Positions 46,753-57,566 of a stretch of DNA of 64,000 bases are shown in pieces. A model generated the notes under the pieces. The model had not been told where the DNA came from, did no database searches, and saw nothing but the letters and a program-made list of their open reading frames with translations. The stretch is taken from the NCBI GenBank assembly GCA_052386745.1, contig JBQTJW010000015.1:82295-146294 (forward strand), written 5' to 3'. The translations under genes and the position numbers were made by a program. The DNA comes from Panacagrimonas sp052386745 (GTDB lineage Bacteria > Pseudomonadota > Gammaproteobacteria > Nevskiales > Nevskiaceae). How positions within the stretch are numbered: the stretch's first letter is position 1; each line of letters starts with the position of its first letter.

Positions 46753-47154
46753 TCAGGCCGGCAGCACCACGCCGGGCTTGAGACCCAGCCTTCGCGCCCT
46801 GCGGGCGAAGCCGCGATCGTCGAACGTCGCCAGTCCCTCGCAGGCGCCGCTCAACGCCCAATGCAGCGCGTCCGGAAATTCGATGCCCCGCTGCGCCACC
46901 TGTAGCGCCTTCTGCACCAGAGGCCCCGATTCCACTTCGAACGCCGGGCTGTGGACCAGGTGCTGCAGCACGGACAGGACCTTGCGGGAGTCCAGGCCAT
47001 AGCTGCTTTCCAGCACCCAGTACAGCTCCTGCACCACGGTCACCGGCACGAAGCAGGGTGCATGGTTCTGCAACCATTGCAGGGCGCGCGCCGTCTGCTT
47101 CTCGTCATCGCGGGTGTAATAGCGCACCAGCACATTGGTGTCGGCCGCCCACAT
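46753..47154 (-). CDS. VapC-type PIN-domain toxin
   Basis: PIN RNases of VapBC modules cleave specific tRNAs or rRNA. The 133-residue protein shows the acidic catalytic set: Asp 5 in AADTNVLVRYY, Glu in VVQELYWVL, Asp in IEFPDALHWAL and Asp in LATFDDRGFARRA. ATG 47154 overlaps the antitoxin stop (TGATG), the usual coupling. A TTG one codon upstream is possible. Confidence 0.88.
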   Translation of the reverse strand: MWAADTNVLVRYYTRDDEKQTARALQWLQNHAPCFVPVTVVQELYWVLESSYGLDSRKVLSVLQHLVHSPAFEVESGPLVQKALQVAQRGIEFPDALHWALSGACEGLATFDDRGFARRARRLGLKPGVVLPA

Positions 47155-47420
47155 CAACGACGCTTCCGCTGGAACGCAGCCTTCACGCCCGCGCGCAGGT
47201 CGGCAGGGCTGCGAGCCGGGCCGGCGTATGCGGCCAGACCCAGCCCCTCCTCCAGCGACTGGAGCAGGTCGGCACGCGTGCCGGGCCGCTGCACCTGCAG
47301 GTGCAGGCCGCGGGCATCCTCAGAGAACGAGACCACGGTGCCCTCGGCGATTCCCCACCGTTCGCGCAGGGGCTTGGGGATCACCACCTGGCCCTTGCTG
47401 GAAACCTGTGACTGGAACAT
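47154..47420 (-). CDS. AbrB/MazE-family antitoxin (VapB)
   Basis: An 88-residue protein with an N-terminal swapped-hairpin AbrB DNA-binding domain (QVSSKGQVVIPKPLRERWGI, then GTVVSFSEDARGLHLQV) and a C-terminal toxin-binding tail rich in small and basic residues, ending KAAFQRKRR. Its stop codon overlaps the vapC start by one base. Such antitoxins neutralise the toxin and repress their own promoter, which should lie in the 62 bases before 47483. Confidence 0.88.
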   Translation of the reverse strand: MFQSQVSSKGQVVIPKPLRERWGIAEGTVVSFSEDARGLHLQVQRPGTRADLLQSLEEGLGLAAYAGPARSPADLRAGVKAAFQRKRR

Positions 47421-47482
47421 GGCGCGCCCAAGAAGTAAGAACGGACGTAAGAATACCAGCAGCACCTCAGGAGGCCTGCGGC

Positions 47483-49285
47483 TCAGCCCGCGGCGTCCAG
47501 CAATGCGCGCGGCACCGTCACCGGATGGTGCAGCAACTGCTGCGCGTAGGTCTTGCCCTGCACGTCCAGGCGCAGCGACACCGCGCCGCCGCCGCCGAGC
47601 GCGTCGTGCAGCAGGAAGTTCAGCGCGTGCAGGCCCGGCAGCTCGTAGCGGTCCACGCGCGGCGTGCCGGTGTGCGCGAACCACTCGCGCACCGCGTCGG
47701 CGCTGAGCGCCGCGCTGATGTAGGGCAGGTACTCGGGCCGGCGCGCGAGCACGCCGATGTTGGCCTTGTCGCCCTTGTCGCCGCTGCGGGCCACGGCCAG
47801 GCGCAGCAGCGGCACGGTCACGGCGTCGCCCTGCGCGCTTCGCGGTTCCACGCCGGCGAGCGGCGGCGCCGGCTGCATGGCCGGCGCTGCCGCGAAGTGC
47901 TGCCAGTCGTGGGCCACGGCCTGCCCGTCCACCGCGACGCGCACCGGCACCTCGGTCTTGGGCAGCAGGAACGAGAACGGCCGCACCACCGGCGTGGTCT
48001 TGGGGCGCCCGGTAGGTCCCGCCGCGCAGCGGCCCGTGGTCATCGACAGCGCCGCGCCCGCGGCCTCCTTGGAGAAGACCTCGCAGCCGGCGTAGCGCTC
48101 GTGCCAGACGTCCACGCGCAGCACCAGCTCGTTGGCGTCCACCGGCGGCCGGTAGGCCGGGTTCCACAGCGTGTTGGTGCCGATCAGGTGGATGGCGGTG
48201 TCGCGGAAATCCGGCAGGCCGTCGCGGGACAGCCGGCGTCGCGCCACCGACAGGATGGCCTCGGCGTTGGCGCGCGCGCGGCGCGGCGCATCGAAGCTGG
48301 TGAGGGTCTGGATGAAGGTGGCGCGGTAGCCGTCGTCGTGCGTCGCGCAGACCTTGTAGTCGGCCGTGCGCGGGCGGCCGCGCACACCGCTGACGTGCAC
48401 GCGGTCGGCGCCCTGCTGCACCAGCCGCACGTTCGCAAAGTCACAGACCACGTCGGGCACGAGGTAGGCCTGCGGATCGTCGATCTCGTACACCAGCTGC
48501 TCGCCCACGGTGAGCGGCGACACCAGCCCGCCGGTGCCGGCCGGCTTGGTGATGACGAAGCTGCCGTCGGCCGAGCACTCGGCAATCGGGAAGCCCATGC
48601 GGTCCCAGTCCGGCGCGACCTGCTCCCAGTCGGTGAAATTGCCGCCAGTGGCCTGGCAGCCGCATTCGATCAGGTGGCCGGCGAGCGTGCCGGCGGCGAG
48701 CCGGTCCCAGTCGTCGGCCTGCCAGCCGAATTCGTGGATCAGCGCGCCCAGGGTGACGGCGCTGTCGACCACGCGGCCGGTGACGACGATGTCCGCGCCC
48801 GCGCCGAGCGCCGCGGCGATCGGGAACGCGCCGAGGTAGGCGTTGCAGCTGGCGAGCTTCGCCGGCAGCGGCTGGCCGCTGAACATCTCGCGGACGCCGC
48901 GTTCGCGCAGCTCCTCGGTACGGTCGAGCAGCTCGTCGCCCTCGACGATCCCGACCTTCAGCGCCACGCCGGCCTCGTCCAGCGCGGCGCGGATCGCACG
49001 CGCGCAGGCCTGCAGGTTCACGCCGCCGGCGTTGGCGATCACGCGGATTTTCCGCTTGGCGATCTCGGCAGCCAGCGGCCGGATCACCTGGGTGACGAAG
49101 TCGGTGGCGTAGCCCGCGTCGGGCGACTTGGCGCGCGCCTTGGCCAGGATCGCCATCGTCACTTCGGCCAGGTAGTCGAACACCAGGTACTGCACCTCGC
49201 CCTGCATCACCAGCTGCTCGGGTCCGTTGGCGGTGTCGCCCCAGTAGCCGGCCGCGCCGCCAATGCGCACCGTGCGCGAGCTCAC
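47483..49285 (-). CDS. AtuA-like protein (DUF1446)
   Basis: A 600-residue protein from GTG 49285. The first 450 residues form the DUF1446 domain (RIGGAAGYWGDTANGPEQLV, VIANAGGVNLQAC, VTGRVVDSAVTLGALIHEFGW, GHLIECGCQATGGNFTDW) and the last 110 the AtuA-associated C-terminal domain (RLAVARSGDKGDKANIGV). AtuA is required for acyclic terpene use in Pseudomonas, but its reaction is not established; homologues occur with acyl-CoA carboxylases. The GTG overlaps the carboxylase gene stop by four bases. Confidence 0.85.
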   Translation of the reverse strand: MSSRTVRIGGAAGYWGDTANGPEQLVMQGEVQYLVFDYLAEVTMAILAKARAKSPDAGYATDFVTQVIRPLAAEIAKRKIRVIANAGGVNLQACARAIRAALDEAGVALKVGIVEGDELLDRTEELRERGVREMFSGQPLPAKLASCNAYLGAFPIAAALGAGADIVVTGRVVDSAVTLGALIHEFGWQADDWDRLAAGTLAGHLIECGCQATGGNFTDWEQVAPDWDRMGFPIAECSADGSFVITKPAGTGGLVSPLTVGEQLVYEIDDPQAYLVPDVVCDFANVRLVQQGADRVHVSGVRGRPRTADYKVCATHDDGYRATFIQTLTSFDAPRRARANAEAILSVARRRLSRDGLPDFRDTAIHLIGTNTLWNPAYRPPVDANELVLRVDVWHERYAGCEVFSKEAAGAALSMTTGRCAAGPTGRPKTTPVVRPFSFLLPKTEVPVRVAVDGQAVAHDWQHFAAAPAMQPAPPLAGVEPRSAQGDAVTVPLLRLAVARSGDKGDKANIGVLARRPEYLPYISAALSADAVREWFAHTGTPRVDRYELPGLHALNFLLHDALGGGGAVSLRLDVQGKTYAQQLLHHPVTVPRALLDAAG

Positions 49286-51228
49286 GCCACGTCCTCCAGC
49301 CGCAGCAGCGCCTGCCGGGGATCGACCTGCTGACCCGCTGCGACCAGCAGCTCGGCGACGCGGCCGGCGCGGCCGGCGCGGATCTCGTGGAACATCTTCA
49401 TCGCCTCCAGCGTCATCAGCAGCCCGCCCTTCTCCACCGCCTCGCCGGCGGCGACGAAGATTTCCGCCACGCGCCCGCTCATCGGCGCGACCGGGCCGCT
49501 GACCTGCGCCGCCGCACTGGCACCGCTGGCCGCCGGCAGTTCGAACAGCCACAGCCCGGCGCCGTCCTGGCAATGCCAGGTGCCATCGGCCGCGCGCGCG
49601 ACGTGCACGCTGCGGCGCAGGCCGTCGACCTCCACCACGTACTGCGGCGCGGCCTCGCGGACGATGCGCAGCGTCGTCGCCGTGCCGTCGGCGCCGGTCA
49701 CGCAATAGCCTTCGGACGACAGGCCGACCATGCAACTCAGCGCGGCGCTGGCGCCGGCCGGCAGCAGCTTCACCGGCCAGGCCAGCGCGCCGGTGCTGCG
49801 CCAACCGCTGGCGGCCGGCACGCGGCTGGCGAGCACGGCGACGAGGGCCGCGGCCTCGCGCGCGGCGCGGGCGTCGTCGCGCTCCGGCGCAAGGCGCGTG
49901 TCCAGCCAGCGCGTGGTGACGCCGCCGCTGCGGAACACCGGGTCGTTCAACAGCTCGATCAGCTGCGCGCGGTTGCTGCGCAGGCCCAGCAGCACGGTCT
50001 GCTCCAGCGCCCGCGCCAGCTTGCGGCGCGCCTCCTCGCGGTCCGCGCCGTGGGCGATGATCTTGGCCAGCATCGGGTCGTAGTCGACGCCGACGCGGCG
50101 GCCCGTGGCGATGCCGCTATCGGTGCGCGCCAGCGGCTCGTCCGGCGCGCGCCAGCACAGGATTTCGCCGGTCTGCGGCGCGTAGTTCGCGGCCGGGTCC
50201 TCGGCGTACAGCCGCGCCTCGATGGCGTGGCCACGTAGATGCACCTGGTCCTGGCTCAGCGGCAGCACCGCGCCGGCGGCGACGCGCAATTGCAGCTCCA
50301 CCAGGTCCAGCCCGGTGACGCACTCGGTGACCGGGTGCTCCACCTGTAGGCGCGTGTTCATTTCCAGGAAGTAGTAGCTGCCGTCGGCGCCGAGCAGCAT
50401 CTCCACGGTGCCGGCGCCGACATAGCCGATGGCCCGCGCCGCCGCCACCGCGGTCTCGCCCATGCGCGCGCGCAGCGCCGCGTCCACCGCCGGCGAGGGC
50501 GATTCCTCCAGCACCTTCTGGTTGCGCCGCTGCGCCGAGCAGTCGCGCTCGCCCAGGTGGACGAGGTTGCCGTGGCGGTCGCCGAACACCTGCACCTCGA
50601 CGTGGCGCGCGCCTTCCACCGCGCGCTCCAGGATCAGCTCGCCGCTGCCGAAGGCCGACAGCGCCTCGGCCCGCGCCGCCGCCAGCGCCGCCGGCAGCGC
50701 GGCCGCGTCCGCCACGCGCCGCAGCCCGCGCCCGCCACCGCCAGCCGCGGCCTTGACCATCAGCGGGTAGCCGATCTGCCGCGCGGCGGCGAGCAGCACC
50801 GCCTCGTCCTGCGAGCCCTCGTCGTAGCCCGGCACACAGGGCACGCCCACCGCCGCCATGCGCCGCCGCGCCGCGCGCTTGTTGCCCATGGCGTCGATGG
50901 CCTCCGGCGAGGGGCCGACGAAGGTGATGCCGGCCTCGGCGCAGGCGCGCGCGAAGCCGGCGTTCTCGGCCAGGAAGCCATAGCCGGGATGGATGGCATC
51001 CGCGCCGGTGCGGCGCGCCGCCTCGATCAGCGCGGGGATGTTCAGGTAACTCGCCGACGGCGCCGCCGCGCCGATGCACACGGCGAGGTCCGCGCTGTCG
51101 ACGTGCAGCGCGCCGTGGTCGGCCTCGCTATACACGGCCACGGTGCGGTAGCCGAGCCGGCGCGCGCTGCGCGCGATGCGGCAGGCGATCTCGCCACGGT
51201 TGGCGATCAGCAGCGTGGTGAAGCTCAT
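49282..51228 (-). CDS. Biotin-dependent acyl-CoA carboxylase, alpha subunit
   Basis: The 648-residue protein joins a biotin carboxylase (LLIANRGEIACRIARSARRLG; KAAAGGGGRGLRRV; HVEVQVFGDRHGNLVHLGERDCSAQRRNQK; EMNTRLQVEHPVTE) to a C-terminal biotinyl domain with the biotinylated Lys 611 in LEAMKM. This is the alpha subunit architecture of methylcrotonyl-, propionyl- and geranyl-CoA carboxylases. The carboxyltransferase beta subunit, normally beside it, is missing from the window. It overlaps both neighbours by four bases (enoyl-CoA hydratase before, AtuA-like after). Confidence 0.92.
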   Translation of the reverse strand: MSFTTLLIANRGEIACRIARSARRLGYRTVAVYSEADHGALHVDSADLAVCIGAAAPSASYLNIPALIEAARRTGADAIHPGYGFLAENAGFARACAEAGITFVGPSPEAIDAMGNKRAARRRMAAVGVPCVPGYDEGSQDEAVLLAAARQIGYPLMVKAAAGGGGRGLRRVADAAALPAALAAARAEALSAFGSGELILERAVEGARHVEVQVFGDRHGNLVHLGERDCSAQRRNQKVLEESPSPAVDAALRARMGETAVAAARAIGYVGAGTVEMLLGADGSYYFLEMNTRLQVEHPVTECVTGLDLVELQLRVAAGAVLPLSQDQVHLRGHAIEARLYAEDPAANYAPQTGEILCWRAPDEPLARTDSGIATGRRVGVDYDPMLAKIIAHGADREEARRKLARALEQTVLLGLRSNRAQLIELLNDPVFRSGGVTTRWLDTRLAPERDDARAAREAAALVAVLASRVPAASGWRSTGALAWPVKLLPAGASAALSCMVGLSSEGYCVTGADGTATTLRIVREAAPQYVVEVDGLRRSVHVARAADGTWHCQDGAGLWLFELPAASGASAAAQVSGPVAPMSGRVAEIFVAAGEAVEKGGLLMTLEAMKMFHEIRAGRAGRVAELLVAAGQQVDPRQALLRLEDVA

Positions 51229-52079
51229 GCCTGCGGCTCCAGGCTGGGCCAGCGCGGCCGGCGTTTTTCGAGGAAGGCCTGCTGGCCCTCCACGCCTTCA
51301 GGCCCGCGGTTGAGCTCGCCGAAGCGGCGGCCGGCGTAGTCGATCAGCGTGTCCAGCGGCATTTCGCCGACGCGGTTCATGATGGCCTTGGTGGCGGCGC
51401 AGGCCAGCGGCCCGCAGGCGTCGATGTCGTCGAGCAGGCGCGCCAGGCGCGCGTCGAGTTCTTCGGTGGTATCGGCCACCTCGTGCGCCACGCCCATGCG
51501 CAGCGCCTCGGCGCCGTCGATGCGCCGGCCGCTCAGCGCCAGGTAGCGCGCCAGCGACAGGCCGACACGGCGCACCACGTGCGGCGCGATCTGCGCCGGC
51601 GCCACGCCGATGCGCGTCTCCGACATGCCGATCTGCGCGTCGGCCTTCACCAGCGTGATGTCGAAGGTGCAGGCGAAGCCGAATCCGCCGCCGAGGGCGA
51701 AGCCCTCCACCACGCCGACCGTGGTCTGCGGCAGGTTGGCCAGGCGCAGGAACATGCGGCCGGCGCGCTGGTTGCGCTGCATGGCCACGTCCTCGCCGGG
51801 ATGGGCGGCGCGGGTCTGCTGGCGCCGCTCGCGGATGTCGCCGCCGGCGCAGAAATGCCCGCCGGCGCCGCGAAAGATCACCACGCGCACGCTGCGGTCG
51901 TCTTCCAGCCGCGCCAGCAGTTGCTCGATCGCCAGCAGCATGCCGTCGTTCATCGCATTGCGCCGCTCCGGGCGGTTGAACGTGACGTACAGGCGCCCGC
52001 CGTCCTGGTGCAGCAGCAGCGGGCTGGGTTCGACCTTGGATTCGACGCTGACTTCGTTGGGAACTTCGGGCTTGGACAT
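51225..52079 (-). CDS. Enoyl-CoA hydratase/isomerase family protein
   Basis: A 284-residue crotonase with the oxyanion-hole segments RNAMNDGMLLAIEQLL...GAGGHFCAGGDIRERR and VEGFALGGGFGFACTFDI. In the second, catalytic acidic residues occur near SETRIGVAPAQIAPHV. Placement between an acyl-CoA synthetase and a carboxylase suggests hydration of a glutaconyl-CoA-type product, as methylglutaconyl-CoA hydratase or AtuE do. The 20-residue N-terminal tail is rich in Glu, Val and Pro. Confidence 0.88.
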   Translation of the reverse strand: MSKPEVPNEVSVESKVEPSPLLLHQDGGRLYVTFNRPERRNAMNDGMLLAIEQLLARLEDDRSVRVVIFRGAGGHFCAGGDIRERRQQTRAAHPGEDVAMQRNQRAGRMFLRLANLPQTTVGVVEGFALGGGFGFACTFDITLVKADAQIGMSETRIGVAPAQIAPHVVRRVGLSLARYLALSGRRIDGAEALRMGVAHEVADTTEELDARLARLLDDIDACGPLACAATKAIMNRVGEMPLDTLIDYAGRRFGELNRGPEGVEGQQAFLEKRRPRWPSLEPQA

Positions 52080-52145
52080 GGCGGCTTCCGGTTCGGGCCT
52101 GTGCCAGGGGTGGCGAGTGCTGGGTTCTGCGCCGGGCGGGCCGGT

Positions 52146-54119
52146 TCACGCCAGCCGCTGGCGCAGATCCTCCACCGTGTGCGGGTTGACCAGCGCGGAG
52201 AGGTCGCCAGGGTCGGTGCCCTGGTAGACCGCCCGCACCACGCGGCGCATCACCTTCAGGTTGCGGGTCTTGGGCAGTTCCTCGGCAAAGATCACGGACT
52301 TCGGACGGTAGGACGTGCCCATGCCGTCGACCACGGCTTTGGACAGGCGCTGGCGCAGCGCCTCGTCGGGCACCACGCCCGGCATCACCACGCACACGCA
52401 GACCAGGGCCGAGCCCTTGGACTCGTCCGGCACGCCTATCACGGCGACTTCGGAGACGGTGCCGGTGGCGGTCAGCAGGTTCTCGATCTCGGTGGGGCCG
52501 GTGCGCTTGCCGGACACCTTGATGGTGTCGTCGGAGCGGCCGAGCACGTAGTACATGCCGTCGGCGTCGTGGCGCACGAAGTCGCCGTGCACCCACAGGC
52601 CGGGCAGCGTGTTCCAGTAGCTGTCGAGATAGCGCGCGTCGTCTTTCCACAGGCTCTTGGTCATGCCGATGTTGTGGTGGCGCAGCACCAGTTCACCCAC
52701 CACGCCGTCGGGAACCGGCTCGCCGGACTCGTTGACGATGCCCAGGCCCACGCCGAGCGCGGGCCCGGCAAAGGAACTGGGCCGCTGCGGATGGTGCAGC
52801 GTGCTGATGAGATTGCAGCCGCCCACCTCGGTGCCGCCCACGATGTTGAGGATGGGCAACCGGCCCTTGCCCACGTGCTCGAAGAACCAGCGCCAGGGCG
52901 CGGCGGTCCAGGCCTCGCCGCCGGAGTGCAGCATGCGCAGGCTGGACAGGTCGTAGCGCTCAACTTCCTCGTCGCCGTAGCGCATCAGGCCGCGGATGAG
53001 CGTGGGCGCCACGCCCAGGTAGGTGACCTGGTGGTTCTGCACCAGGCGCCAGAAGCGGCCGGTGTCGGGGTAGTCGGGCGTGCCCTCGGCCACCAGCAGG
53101 CTGCCGCCGAAGTAGCTCGGGATGCAGGCGCACATGGCGCCGACCATCCAGCCCATGTCGCTGAGGAAGAAGTAGCGGTCGCTGCCGCGGAAGTCGGCGC
53201 ACAGGTGCATGTCGCGCGTGACCATGGAGCCCAGGAAGCTCACGTGCGTCCACACGCAGCCCTTGGGCTTGCCGGTGGTACCGGAGGTGAACAGCAGGAC
53301 GGCCGCGGCCTCGGTGTCCATCGGCTCGGTCGGCAGGTCGGACGGCTGCGCGGCGAGCTGTTCGTGCCACCAGGCATCGCGGCCGGCCTGCATGGCCACG
53401 GGCAGCCTGTCGCCCAGGCGGCGCACGACGATGACGTGCTCCACCAGCGGCAGTTCCTTGAGCGCCTCGTCCAGCACCGGCTTCATGGCGCCGACGCTGC
53501 CGCGGCGCCAGGTGCCGTCGGCAGTGATCACCGCGCGCGCGCCGCCATCCTGCAGCCGGGTGATGATGGGCTGCGGCCCGAAGCCGGAGAACAGCGGCAT
53601 CACCACCGCGCCGATCTTCAGGATGGCGAAGAACGCGACGAAGGTTTCCGGAAGGTTGGGCATGTAGATGCCCACCACGTCGCCCTTGCCGATGCCACGC
53701 GCCTTGAGGGCGCCGGCCAGGCGGCAGACCTCCGCGTCGAACTCCGCGTAGTTGAGTTGGCGGTGCTCCTCGGGGTTTTCGCCCTCCCAGACCAGGAAGG
53801 TCTGGTTCCACACCGGCGTGCCGCGGTGGCGGTCCAGGCAGTTGAGCACGATATTGGTGGTGCCGCCCACGCACCAGCGACCCCAAGGCTGGCCGCCGGA
53901 GACATCCAGCATCTGCGTGTACGGCTGGTAGAAGCGGAAATCGCAGAAGCGGAACACCTGTTCCATCAGCCAGGCCGGGTCGGCGTCGGCGCGGCGGCCC
54001 AGGCTCTCGAAGCTCGCCTCGCCCACCGATTTCAGGAAGGCGCTCAGCACGCTGCCGGCGATCAGCTCGGGCGTCGGGGTCCAGTCGAAATCAGCCTCGG
54101 GGGCGACGGGACGGTTCAT
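52146..54119 (-). CDS. AMP-forming acyl-CoA synthetase (acetyl/acetoacetyl-CoA synthetase-like)
   Basis: A 657-residue ANL-family ligase with an N-terminal ACAS domain (FRFYQPYTQMLDVSGGQPWGRW), the P-loop-like VLLFTSGTTGKPKGCVW, GGTEVGGCN, WVHGDFVRHDADGMYYVLGRSDDTIKVSGKRTGPTEIE and the C-terminal catalytic Lys 622 in LPKTRNLKVMRR. The ACAS-type N-terminus distinguishes it from ordinary fatty acyl-CoA ligases. It opens a four-gene operon with hydratase, carboxylase alpha and AtuA-like protein, so it likely activates the carboxylic acid degraded by that set. Confidence 0.9.
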   Translation of the reverse strand: MNRPVAPEADFDWTPTPELIAGSVLSAFLKSVGEASFESLGRRADADPAWLMEQVFRFCDFRFYQPYTQMLDVSGGQPWGRWCVGGTTNIVLNCLDRHRGTPVWNQTFLVWEGENPEEHRQLNYAEFDAEVCRLAGALKARGIGKGDVVGIYMPNLPETFVAFFAILKIGAVVMPLFSGFGPQPIITRLQDGGARAVITADGTWRRGSVGAMKPVLDEALKELPLVEHVIVVRRLGDRLPVAMQAGRDAWWHEQLAAQPSDLPTEPMDTEAAAVLLFTSGTTGKPKGCVWTHVSFLGSMVTRDMHLCADFRGSDRYFFLSDMGWMVGAMCACIPSYFGGSLLVAEGTPDYPDTGRFWRLVQNHQVTYLGVAPTLIRGLMRYGDEEVERYDLSSLRMLHSGGEAWTAAPWRWFFEHVGKGRLPILNIVGGTEVGGCNLISTLHHPQRPSSFAGPALGVGLGIVNESGEPVPDGVVGELVLRHHNIGMTKSLWKDDARYLDSYWNTLPGLWVHGDFVRHDADGMYYVLGRSDDTIKVSGKRTGPTEIENLLTATGTVSEVAVIGVPDESKGSALVCVCVVMPGVVPDEALRQRLSKAVVDGMGTSYRPKSVIFAEELPKTRNLKVMRRVVRAVYQGTDPGDLSALVNPHTVEDLRQRLA

Positions 54120-54200
54120 CAGCGTTCTGCTCCTGGCAGTGAGAGGTGGATTGGAGGCCTTCCATTTTCACCCGGGATTGGCGCCGGGCGCGCCCCGTTC

Positions 54201-55496
54201 CTACCAGCGATGACTCACCATCATGTGCAGCAGGAAGGCCTCGTTGCGCTCCTCGGCCTGCTCGCCGAAGACGCCACCGGGCGTGTCGTAGTTGACCGCC
54301 TGCAAGGGCTGGAATTCCAGACCCAGCCCCAGTTCCCAACCCTGGGCCACGATGCGGCTGACGCCGGCCGCGATGTGCGGCGCCTGGATGATGGGGAAGA
54401 TGGGCGACAGGTTCTTGTCCGGAATCGGGCGGTGGGCGTAGTTGATGCCGGCGCGCAGGCGGGTCTTCTCGTTCCACTGCTGCACCATGCCCACCGACAG
54501 CACGAACTGGTCGCGGAAATCGATGTTGGATTCGATGCGGTACTGCGACGCCACGTTGGGATTGTTGGGATTGCGACCGGTGAGCACGGTGTTGTTGATG
54601 GCATCGTCCCAGTTCATCCAGTTGACCTCGAACACCCACATCAACCGGTCGGACGGCTCATAGCGCAGGCCGATCGTGATTTCCTGCGGCAGGTTCAGGC
54701 CCTCGAAGTCCGCATTGTTGTAGGTCACGATGCCTTCGTTGATGGCGCTGTAATTGACCCGCACATTGCCCCCGCGCAGGCGCACCGGGGTGCGGCTGGC
54801 GTAGGCCAGGGCCACCAGCAGCTGGTCGCAGACGCGGTATTGCAGGCCCGCGCGGGCACTCATGGACACGCCCTGCGCCTTGTCGAAATCGAACCCGAAG
54901 AACGACAACTGCGGATTCTGCGCGTTGGCCACCGAGGTGCCGGGCAGGAAGGTCTGGTGGATCGCCGAGTACACCGGCGACACCGTCAGGCCCAGGCTCA
55001 GGCGATCGTTCACCTTCCAGGCCACGGCCGGCGCCACGCGGCTGACGCCGAGCAGCGCCCGGGCCGTGTCGCTGGTGCCGAACACGTTGTCCAGGTTCTT
55101 GTACACGAAGCCGATGCCCGCCGACACGAACACGCCCACGCCGAAATGGAGCGGGCTGCCGGGCGTGTGGTGGGCGTATCCGCCACCAAAAATCAGGCCC
55201 ACCGGGTTGCTGATGCCCTTGTCGTTGCCCAGCGAGTCGTTGTGCGACACGTCCGTCACCGAGTAGGGCGAGGCGTAGATGTCGAACGCGCCGTGATCGA
55301 TCTGGGTCAGCCCGGCCGGGTTGGTGCCGGGCGCGGTGGTGTCGCGCGCCAGGGCGATATCGGCGCCGCCCATCACCGAAGACTCGGTCCCGAAGCCGGT
55401 CAGGTTGATGCCGTTGGCGGCGAGCGCGGCGGCGGGCGACAGGAACAGGAGGGTCGCAGCGGTACGGCGTATCCAGCACGGCGTGTGAAGGGACAT
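54201..55496 (-). CDS. FadL/OmpP1-type outer-membrane transporter
   Basis: FadL-type 14-strand barrels let hydrophobic compounds cross the outer membrane. The 431-residue protein from ATG 55496 has a signal peptide (TAATLLFLSPAAALA, cleavage before ANGINLTGFG), the family start GTESSVMGGADIALARDTTAPGTNPAGL and a C-terminal aromatic end HRW. GGAGAGAG lies just before the ATG. It is divergent from the CoA ligase gene and convergent or tail-to-head with no other gene, suggesting joint control of uptake and activation. Confidence 0.92.
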   Translation of the reverse strand: MSLHTPCWIRRTAATLLFLSPAAALAANGINLTGFGTESSVMGGADIALARDTTAPGTNPAGLTQIDHGAFDIYASPYSVTDVSHNDSLGNDKGISNPVGLIFGGGYAHHTPGSPLHFGVGVFVSAGIGFVYKNLDNVFGTSDTARALLGVSRVAPAVAWKVNDRLSLGLTVSPVYSAIHQTFLPGTSVANAQNPQLSFFGFDFDKAQGVSMSARAGLQYRVCDQLLVALAYASRTPVRLRGGNVRVNYSAINEGIVTYNNADFEGLNLPQEITIGLRYEPSDRLMWVFEVNWMNWDDAINNTVLTGRNPNNPNVASQYRIESNIDFRDQFVLSVGMVQQWNEKTRLRAGINYAHRPIPDKNLSPIFPIIQAPHIAAGVSRIVAQGWELGLGLEFQPLQAVNYDTPGGVFGEQAEERNEAFLLHMMVSHRW

Positions 55497-55800
55497 TCTC
55501 TCTCCGGAATGGTTCTGACTGGCGATGGTCCCGCCTGCCAGCCCCATCCGCAGGACCGGCAGCAGGTGTCCGGACCGCCTTGTCCGGCACCCTTGGCGGC
55601 GTTGTCGTTCAACCAAACATTTGTTAGTCTAATGCAAGCCGAAGCGGGCCGGCGAAAGCATTCTACAGACACCTGGACACCCTCCGCGCAGCACCCGGAG
55701 GTGCCTACCGTTCCTCATTGGCTGGACAGGGTTCCGGACCGCTGGTAAATCTCGAAATCGCACCAGAGCATCAGCCAACCAGCCGAGAGGAGCCTCACCG
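55497..55800. other. Shared regulatory gap between fadL and CoA ligase genes
   Basis: This 304-base stretch separates two divergently read genes and must hold both promoters. Its only clear features are the palindromic elements at 55614-55632 and the ligase ribosome-binding site (GAGAGGAG about 55781-55790). I see no small ORF or RNA gene. Confidence 0.5.
55614..55632. promoter_or_regulatory. Palindromic operator candidate
   Basis: CAAACATTTGTTAG (55614-55627) is an imperfect inverted repeat (CxAACA-TT-TGTTxG), overlapped by the perfect palindrome TTAG-T-CTAA (55624-55632). The AT-rich sequence stands out from the GC-rich flanks. TetR-type regulators of acyl-CoA catabolism use operators of this size, but no regulator gene is in the window. 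Confidence 0.45.
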
Positions 55801-57429
<1,629 letters not shown>

Positions 57430-57566
57430 GGCGCACGCGCGGCCGACGAACCGGTGAGACCTGCCCTGGCGACCCTCTTCCTGATTCCGGCGTGGAACAT
57501 CCTCGCGCCGGAACCCGACGGTCGCGCATGGGCAGGCGGCATTTGCTGGCAACCGGGTTCGCGGCG

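Noticed and set aside
47483..54119. Complete acyclic terpene (atu) or leucine (liu) degradation operon
   Set aside because: The carboxyltransferase, citronellyl-CoA dehydrogenase or isovaleryl-CoA dehydrogenase and HMG-CoA lyase genes are not in the cluster, so naming the whole pathway would overstate the evidence.
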